8,850 bases of DNA from Lachnospiraceae bacterium (GTDB taxonomy: Bacteria > Bacillota > Clostridia > Lachnospirales > Lachnospiraceae), in assembly GCA_017437205.1 (NCBI GenBank), contig JAFSBP010000102.1, positions 1 through 8,850 of the forward strand. Direction: 5' to 3'. A program made the translations under genes and the position numbers. Below the pieces are notes generated by a model. It saw nothing but the letters and a program-made list of their open reading frames with translations, made no database searches and was not told where the DNA came from. Of the stretch, positions 4,933 through 8,850 are shown piece after piece. Numbering within the stretch: the stretch's first letter is position 1; each line of letters opens with the position of its first letter.

Positions 4933-5784
4933 TTATTCACTTTTTTGACGATTTCTGTCATACCGTTCCAAAAAGGAATGTTCCACCCCATCGGTCTTAT
5001 ATCCTACCATCGTGTCCAGACTGACCGCATGGATACTGTTGAAAATATGCTTCTCAATCAGTGGATTTTCCTTTTTCAGTTCGCGGATCAGCCGCTTCAC
5101 CACGCGCCGCTTCGACATATCCTCGTGCTCAGCCGACTTCTCCGTGAACCGGCAGGCACACTGTATAAACTCCAGCCCGTTGTACCGCGCCCACGCGATA
5201 ATATGATCCTCGTGGATACAGTACATGGGACGGATGAGCTCCATCCCCGGAAAATTCGTGCTGTGCAGTTTCGGCATCATCCCCTGAAGCTGACCGCTAT
5301 AAAACATCCCCATAATCGTCGTCTCGATCACATCGCTGAAGTGATGACCGAGCGCAATCTTATTGCAGCCCAGATCCTGTGCATTTTTATAGAGATGTCC
5401 TCGGCGCATCCGCGCGCAAAGGTAGCAGGGCGACTCAGTCACACTGTTCGCCACATCAAAAATATCAGTCTCAAACACCTTAAGCGGTACCTGTAAAAGT
5501 TTCGCGTTACTCTCAATCCGCTCCCGGTTGACCGGATTATAGCCCGGATCCATCACCAAAAACTCCAACTCAAACGGCACTTCACTGTGTTTTTGCAATT
5601 GCTGCATCAGCTTCGCCATCAGCATGGAATCCTTTCCGCCGGAAATACACACGGCGATCCTATCCCCTGCCTGAATCAGCTCATACTGCTTGATTGCCCG
5701 GATAAATGGATTCCACAATTCCTTTTTATATTTCTTTACTATGCTCCGCTCCACCAACTGGTGCGGCTCCAACTCTCTTGCCAT
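4933..5784 (-). CDS. ttcA: TtcA-family PP-loop ATPase, tRNA 2-thiocytidine synthesis
   Basis: A 283-aa cytoplasmic enzyme. The PP-loop SGGKDS (48-53) adenylates the target base. C120-x-x-C123 plus a cysteine at 209 or 211 match the three iron-sulfur ligands of TtcA. GHHFSDVIET followed by MFYSGQLQGMMPKL (146-173) is the TtcA hallmark. TtcA places sulfur on C32 of certain tRNA anticodon loops. ATG 5784 was chosen because an AGGAG sits 8 nt upstream; earlier starts, to a TTG at 5844, lack one and would overlap the upstream gene. It follows the tcdA-like gene by 49 nt and ends at the shared terminator. TtcA is best known from Proteobacteria, so substrate identity here is inferred and a related tRNA thiolase is possible. 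Confidence 0.87.
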   Translation of the reverse strand: MARELEPHQLVERSIVKKYKKELWNPFIRAIKQYELIQAGDRIAVCISGGKDSMLMAKLMQQLQKHSEVPFELEFLVMDPGYNPVNRERIESNAKLLQVPLKVFETDIFDVANSVTESPCYLCARMRRGHLYKNAQDLGCNKIALGHHFSDVIETTIMGMFYSGQLQGMMPKLHSTNFPGMELIRPMYCIHEDHIIAWARYNGLEFIQCACRFTEKSAEHEDMSKRRVVKRLIRELKKENPLIEKHIFNSIHAVSLDTMVGYKTDGVEHSFLERYDRNRQKSE

Positions 5785-5833
5785 TAAATCTGCTCCTGTC
5801 CGACATTTTCCTCTGCGTATGCTTAGCTTCATT

Positions 5834-6595
5834 TCATCGCGCAAAACCCGTCAAATCCCTGATCACCTCTCCGGCGATAATCAACCCTGCCACAGCCGGC
5901 ACAAAAGCGTTGCTGGCCGGAATCTGTCTGCGCCCCTCGTTTCTCTCCGCTTCCTGACGTGCCTGCAGCGATAACCGTTTCCGTCCTTCCTCCGTCTCGC
6001 TGAGAGGTGTCAGCGCTTCTTCCTTTGAATACACGACTTTCAACTTTTTTACTCCCCGCTTTTTTAACTCGCGGCGCATCACCCGCGCTAACGGACAGAC
6101 GGATGTCTCATAAATATCTGCCACCTCAAATGCAGTGGGATCCAGCTTATTCCCTGCACCCATGCTGCTAATGATTGAAACGCCGGCCTTCTCTGCCTGC
6201 ATCACCAGTTCAATCTTCCCGGTCACACTGTCGATGGCATCCACCACATAGTCGTACTGCGAAAAATCAAATTGATCCGACGTGTCCGGACCGTAAAACA
6301 CTTTATAGACATCCACAACCGCCTTCGGATTAATCTCTCCGATCCGGCCGGCCATTGCGTCTACCTTGTACATATCAACCGTCCGCCATGTGGCAATAAT
6401 CTGGCGGTTAATATTTGACTCAGAGACACAATCATTATCAATAAGCGCAAAGCTGCCGACGCCGCTTCTCGCCAGCGCCTCCACCACATGTCCGCTCACT
6501 CCGCCGATGCCAAACACCGCCACGCGGGCGTTCTTTAAGCGCTCCATACCATCTATCCCGAAAATCAATTCTGTTCTCACGAACTGTCTATTCAT
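5834..6595 (-). CDS. tcdA: TcdA-like ThiF/MoeB-family tRNA t6A dehydratase
   Basis: A 253-aa E1-like ATPase. The nucleotide-binding loop GIGGVSG (29-35), LIDNDCVSESNINRQ (51-65), lysine in YKVDAM (76-81), DAIDSVTGK (119-127) and SSMGAGNKLDP (143-153) define the family. The C-terminal part has CPLARVMRRELKKRG (167-181) in place of a zinc-binding CxxC pair, typical of TcdA rather than MoeB or ThiF. TcdA cyclises t6A37 to ct6A in ANN-decoding tRNAs using ATP, usually with the CsdA/CsdE sulfur system, not seen here. Of two adjacent ATGs, 6595 lies 6 nt after AGAGG and 6598 only 3 nt, so 6595 is preferred. Co-transcribed with ttcA. A different ThiF-fold role cannot be excluded. Confidence 0.9.
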   Translation of the reverse strand: MNRQFVRTELIFGIDGMERLKNARVAVFGIGGVSGHVVEALARSGVGSFALIDNDCVSESNINRQIIATWRTVDMYKVDAMAGRIGEINPKAVVDVYKVFYGPDTSDQFDFSQYDYVVDAIDSVTGKIELVMQAEKAGVSIISSMGAGNKLDPTAFEVADIYETSVCPLARVMRRELKKRGVKKLKVVYSKEEALTPLSETEEGRKRLSLQARQEAERNEGRRQIPASNAFVPAVAGLIIAGEVIRDLTGFAR

Positions 6596-6617
6596 CATAA
6601 ACCTCTGTCTGCTTCTA

Positions 6618-6646
6618 TTGAAATTCTTTTCTGTCTGTGTTATAGT
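6618..6646 (+). promoter_or_regulatory. Promoter of the membrane/secreted gene pair
   Basis: TTGAAA (6618-6623), a 17-nt spacer, and TATAGT (6641-6646) with an extended-minus-10 TG. Start near 6653 gives a leader of about 67 nt to the ATG at 6720. It lies in the divergent region shared with tcdA, whose own promoter is unclear; a weak extended -10 (TACACT, 6664-6659, minus strand) is the only candidate seen. Confidence 0.75.
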
Positions 6647-6694
6647 CTACTTATATATAGTGTATCAGATTTCTCTCTAAATTTCTACTTATAT
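6646..6694 (+). repeat. 11-nt direct repeat in the divergent intergenic region
   Basis: TCTACTTATAT occurs at 6646-6656 and 6684-6694, a 38-bp period. The first copy overlaps the end of the -10 box and the transcription start; the second is in the leader. It could be a regulator site or simply AT-rich coincidence. Confidence 0.35.
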
Positions 6695-6719
6695 TTTTTA
6701 CATACAGGAGGACAAACCT

Positions 6720-7664
6720 ATGACCAAGCAAACGACAGCTGTCAAAGCCCCTCTTCCGGAGGCCTCTTCGGCTGCAAACCCCAAGCCAAGTTTCGTACAG
6801 CGGCTGAAAGCGGCATTAAAACAAAACGCCATTCCCACAGGCATCATGACAGTTCTCTGGATGTTACTTTGGTGGTGTAAATACGCCGGCATCCAGTGGG
6901 CGATCCTATGGCCCTTCCAGTTTTTAACCGGTGCACTTAATGGTCTCACCGGAAATGTGTGGGGAGGCGCCTTCGGACGAACCCTCCTCTTGATTTTGTT
7001 CAACAGCTTTTTCCGCGGCATTCTTGCCAATTCCGGAAATCGCAAAAAACGCACCAAGGAATTTAAAAATTTAGCTGTCAGCCAGGCAAAAAGCACCGCA
7101 AAGAGCAACCTCACCGGAAAGATCCCTTACTACAGCAATTTAAAAACTGCATTCAGTCTGCGCACACCGCAGGCATGGGGCTTTTCCGCACTGGGATTGT
7201 CTGCCGCAATCTTTATCTATCCCTTTATCACCGGTGACGGCGCGCTGATCAACACCATGGTCTGCCTCGCCCTGTTTGTAAACCTGATCAAGCAGTTGGC
7301 CGCAAACCGCGGACTTTTGATTTCTCTGATTAACTACCTGCTCTCTAAAAAAGGACTGAAAAAAATTGACAAAGCTCAAGTCAACCGCGTAATTGCAGGC
7401 TATGCGTTGGGTTCTGCACTCTCTGTCGGAATTGCGGCTCTGAAAACCACTTCAGAAACCGGTTACCTCTTCTGGCAATTTTCTGTCACATCGCTTCCAT
7501 GGATCCTGTTCACCCTCGCCGTGCTCGGTATCTTTTGGCGAATCTTCGGTCCGGTGTTAATTGCCATGTTCAAAGGGCTCTGGAAATTACTGAAACAATG
7601 CGCTTCTCTGCTCAGTAAATTATTGAAAAAGATTTTTTCCGGAAAGGAGGCAAAAAAATCATGA
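6720..7664 (+). CDS. Unassigned polytopic cationic membrane protein
   Basis: A 314-aa protein not assigned to any family. After a soluble Pro/Ala/Lys N-terminus (1-35) come hydrophobic segments at about 38-54, 58-76, 84-103, 153-171, 176-193, 222-240 and 257-280. They are separated by strongly basic loops (NRKKRTKEFK at 107-116; SKKGLKKIDK at 209-218). It ends in a cationic amphipathic helix (about 283-314, lysine-rich, KEAKKS end). The excess of positive charge in loops suggests several are cytoplasmic. Few cysteines and no obvious catalytic motif are seen. AGGAGG sits 8 nt before the ATG. Its TGA overlaps the next ATG by 4 nt (ATGA), so the two proteins are translationally coupled and likely work together. 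Secretion accessory, channel or scaffold roles are all possible. Confidence 0.85.
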   Translation: MTKQTTAVKAPLPEASSAANPKPSFVQRLKAALKQNAIPTGIMTVLWMLLWWCKYAGIQWAILWPFQFLTGALNGLTGNVWGGAFGRTLLLILFNSFFRGILANSGNRKKRTKEFKNLAVSQAKSTAKSNLTGKIPYYSNLKTAFSLRTPQAWGFSALGLSAAIFIYPFITGDGALINTMVCLALFVNLIKQLAANRGLLISLINYLLSKKGLKKIDKAQVNRVIAGYALGSALSVGIAALKTTSETGYLFWQFSVTSLPWILFTLAVLGIFWRIFGPVLIAMFKGLWKLLKQCASLLSKLLKKIFSGKEAKKS

Positions 7665-8850
7665 AAATAAGAATAAAACGAATGTTTGCAATGTTGGCTG
7701 CAATCGGCCTCATTCTGATCATTGGCCTCCCTGCGTTTGCCGGTGGAGGATTGGGTGATCTTTATTACACGTTAAATCCCGGCTATGTCTACGACATGAC
7801 TGAGCTTCGATTTGATATCCCTTACACGCAATATGCCTCTAATCATACCGGTTCTCTGTACGGTTCCGACGTTACCAATGATACCGTTACATTGGTACAG
7901 GACGGCACTAAATATAACTTTACATGGGCACAGACCCTAACTACGGATGAGCATTATCCCTTTGGTGCTTCCATGATGCTTCAGGCCGGTTATTATAACA
8001 TTGGCGGTGACCTGCATCAGCAGTTCCCTATTGACGGCCGATCACTTTTTGGCTTCCAAAAAGAGCCTCGAACAGTGAACATTCGTTACGATTATACTGA
8101 CGTCATTCTCAGCGATACCCGTGAAGATCTTAAGCTATATGATGAATATGACGCTTACGGCCCTACCATTGATCTCGAGGGAAAAATTTCAATTACAATT
8201 ACGACCACCATTGACGGAACCTATACTATTTCTGATTTTCAACCGAAAGTCAATGATGACTATGAAATTGTGAATGAAAATGAACTGACTACTATGCTTT
8301 CAGAATATCAAACCAAAATATCTGCCGGATCCACGGATGGAGTCACTTGGTTTGATGAGCCGCAACCCATCACCTTCCGGATAGACCTTGACGGTCGCCT
8401 GGTAGGCTTCGGCGGATATCCTGAAATGATGAGTCTGGTCATTGGCAGCTCCGTCATGGGGGAACACGACTATACTGTCAATTTCCAAAACATGGAGTAT
8501 TTCACCGCCATACGCGATAACAAGATCAACGATGGAGACGTGGATTTTTCTACGTTTTCCATCGACTGTCCACTGTATGTTCAGGCACTTTCCTGGTCAA
8601 TGGTGCCTTATCAAACTATTGAATCAGACAATAACGCTGGCGGATACCCTCCCACTGTAAGCGAAAACGTATCGAATAACTCTGATCTGACCCGCCAACC
8701 GGAAAAAGTAATTCTCGTTGCCGCAGGAACCGGCATTGCCGCTCTCGGGGCAAGTGTAATCGTCAGCCTGATCGGCGATAGCGCCGCTTCCGTGGCTGCG
8801 TCCGCAGTCTCCGGCGCTGTTACTTCCGGTGTGTCCGGCATTGCCACACC
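7661..8850 (+). CDS. Secreted protein of unknown function (3' end beyond window)
   Basis: An open frame of 396 visible residues. A signal peptide is clear: basic MKIRIKR, hydrophobic core to about residue 23, and probable cleavage after AFA at 27. Residues about 28-345 are polar, Asp/Tyr/Thr-rich and look beta-rich, with repeated strand-turn patterns (ISITITTTIDGTYTIS, ITFRIDLDGRLVGFGG) and one cysteine. No Ig-like, cell-wall anchor or enzymatic motif was recognised. From about 350 the sequence becomes hydrophobic and Ala/Gly/Ser-rich (VILVAAGTGIAALGASVIVS and on past the edge), so it is either a membrane helix or the start of a small-residue domain. AAAGGAGG lies 10 nt before the ATG, inside the preceding gene. 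Confidence 0.85.
   Translation, partial: MKIRIKRMFAMLAAIGLILIIGLPAFAGGGLGDLYYTLNPGYVYDMTELRFDIPYTQYASNHTGSLYGSDVTNDTVTLVQDGTKYNFTWAQTLTTDEHYPFGASMMLQAGYYNIGGDLHQQFPIDGRSLFGFQKEPRTVNIRYDYTDVILSDTREDLKLYDEYDAYGPTIDLEGKISITITTTIDGTYTISDFQPKVNDDYEIVNENELTTMLSEYQTKISAGSTDGVTWFDEPQPITFRIDLDGRLVGFGGYPEMMSLVIGSSVMGEHDYTVNFQNMEYFTAIRDNKINDGDVDFSTFSIDCPLYVQALSWSMVPYQTIESDNNAGGYPPTVSENVSNNSDLTRQPEKVILVAAGTGIAALGASVIVSLIGDSAASVAASAVSGAVTSGVSGIAT

Noticed and set aside
4915..5496. Plus-strand open frame of 193 codons
   Set aside because: It is a shadow of the ttcA gene, whose motifs are clear on the opposite strand; His/Arg/Pro-rich composition is typical of a shadow frame.
5785..5844. N-terminal extension of the ttcA-like protein
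   Set aside because: The upstream starts lack ribosome binding sites and would overlap the tcdA-like gene; the start at 5784 has AGGAG 8 nt upstream.
1..8850. tRNA, rRNA, CRISPR array, insertion sequence or prophage genes
   Set aside because: None was recognised: no regular spacer repeats, transposase motifs, tRNA cloverleaf or rRNA segments were seen on either strand.

Overview
The window looks like chromosomal DNA of a low-to-mid GC Firmicute, most likely a Clostridia/Lachnospiraceae gut commensal. This is an inference from strong AGGAGG-type ribosome binding sites, near-consensus sigma-A promoters, compact operons and gene families common in that group (YtrA-type GntR regulator, holin-like mini-toxin, ttcA/tcdA pair, RDD membrane protein). 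No sequence search was possible, so the taxonomy is tentative.

Layout. (1) Bases 1-485, minus strand: a YtrA-type GntR repressor gene with a consensus promoter and two tandem 26-bp palindromes, followed 1 nt later by the start of another gene that runs off the window. (2) Bases 530-951: a compact locus with the organisation of a type I toxin-antitoxin. It has a strong plus-strand promoter, a long 5' UTR with a hairpin over the Shine-Dalgarno, a 29-aa single-pass membrane peptide, and a convergent minus-strand promoter that would drive a roughly 110-nt antisense RNA over the peptide's 3' end. (3) Bases 1008-3508, plus strand: an HD-domain hydrolase, then an OmpR-type response regulator and its overlapping histidine kinase, which has almost no extracytoplasmic sensor. 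(4) Bases 3553-4919, plus strand: ridA, a 57-aa DUF3006-like protein and an RDD-family membrane protein, ending at a 19-bp bidirectional terminator built partly from coding sequence. (5) Bases 4933-6595, minus strand: ttcA-like and tcdA-like genes, both predicted to modify tRNA anticodon loops. (6) Bases 6618-8850, plus strand: a promoter and two translationally coupled genes of unknown function, a cationic polytopic membrane protein and a secreted protein whose visible C-terminal part turns into an Ala/Ser/Gly-rich hydrophobic stretch. The second gene is cut by the window end.

How they fit together. The GntR unit appears to be autoregulated. The mini-toxin locus is self-contained and was probably inserted between housekeeping units. 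The HD protein and two-component pair may be read as one unit. ridA and its two followers form a likely operon facing the tRNA-modification operon. The final pair looks like a dedicated membrane/secreted module. The most interesting elements are the putative type I toxin-antitoxin and the unassigned membrane/secreted pair.
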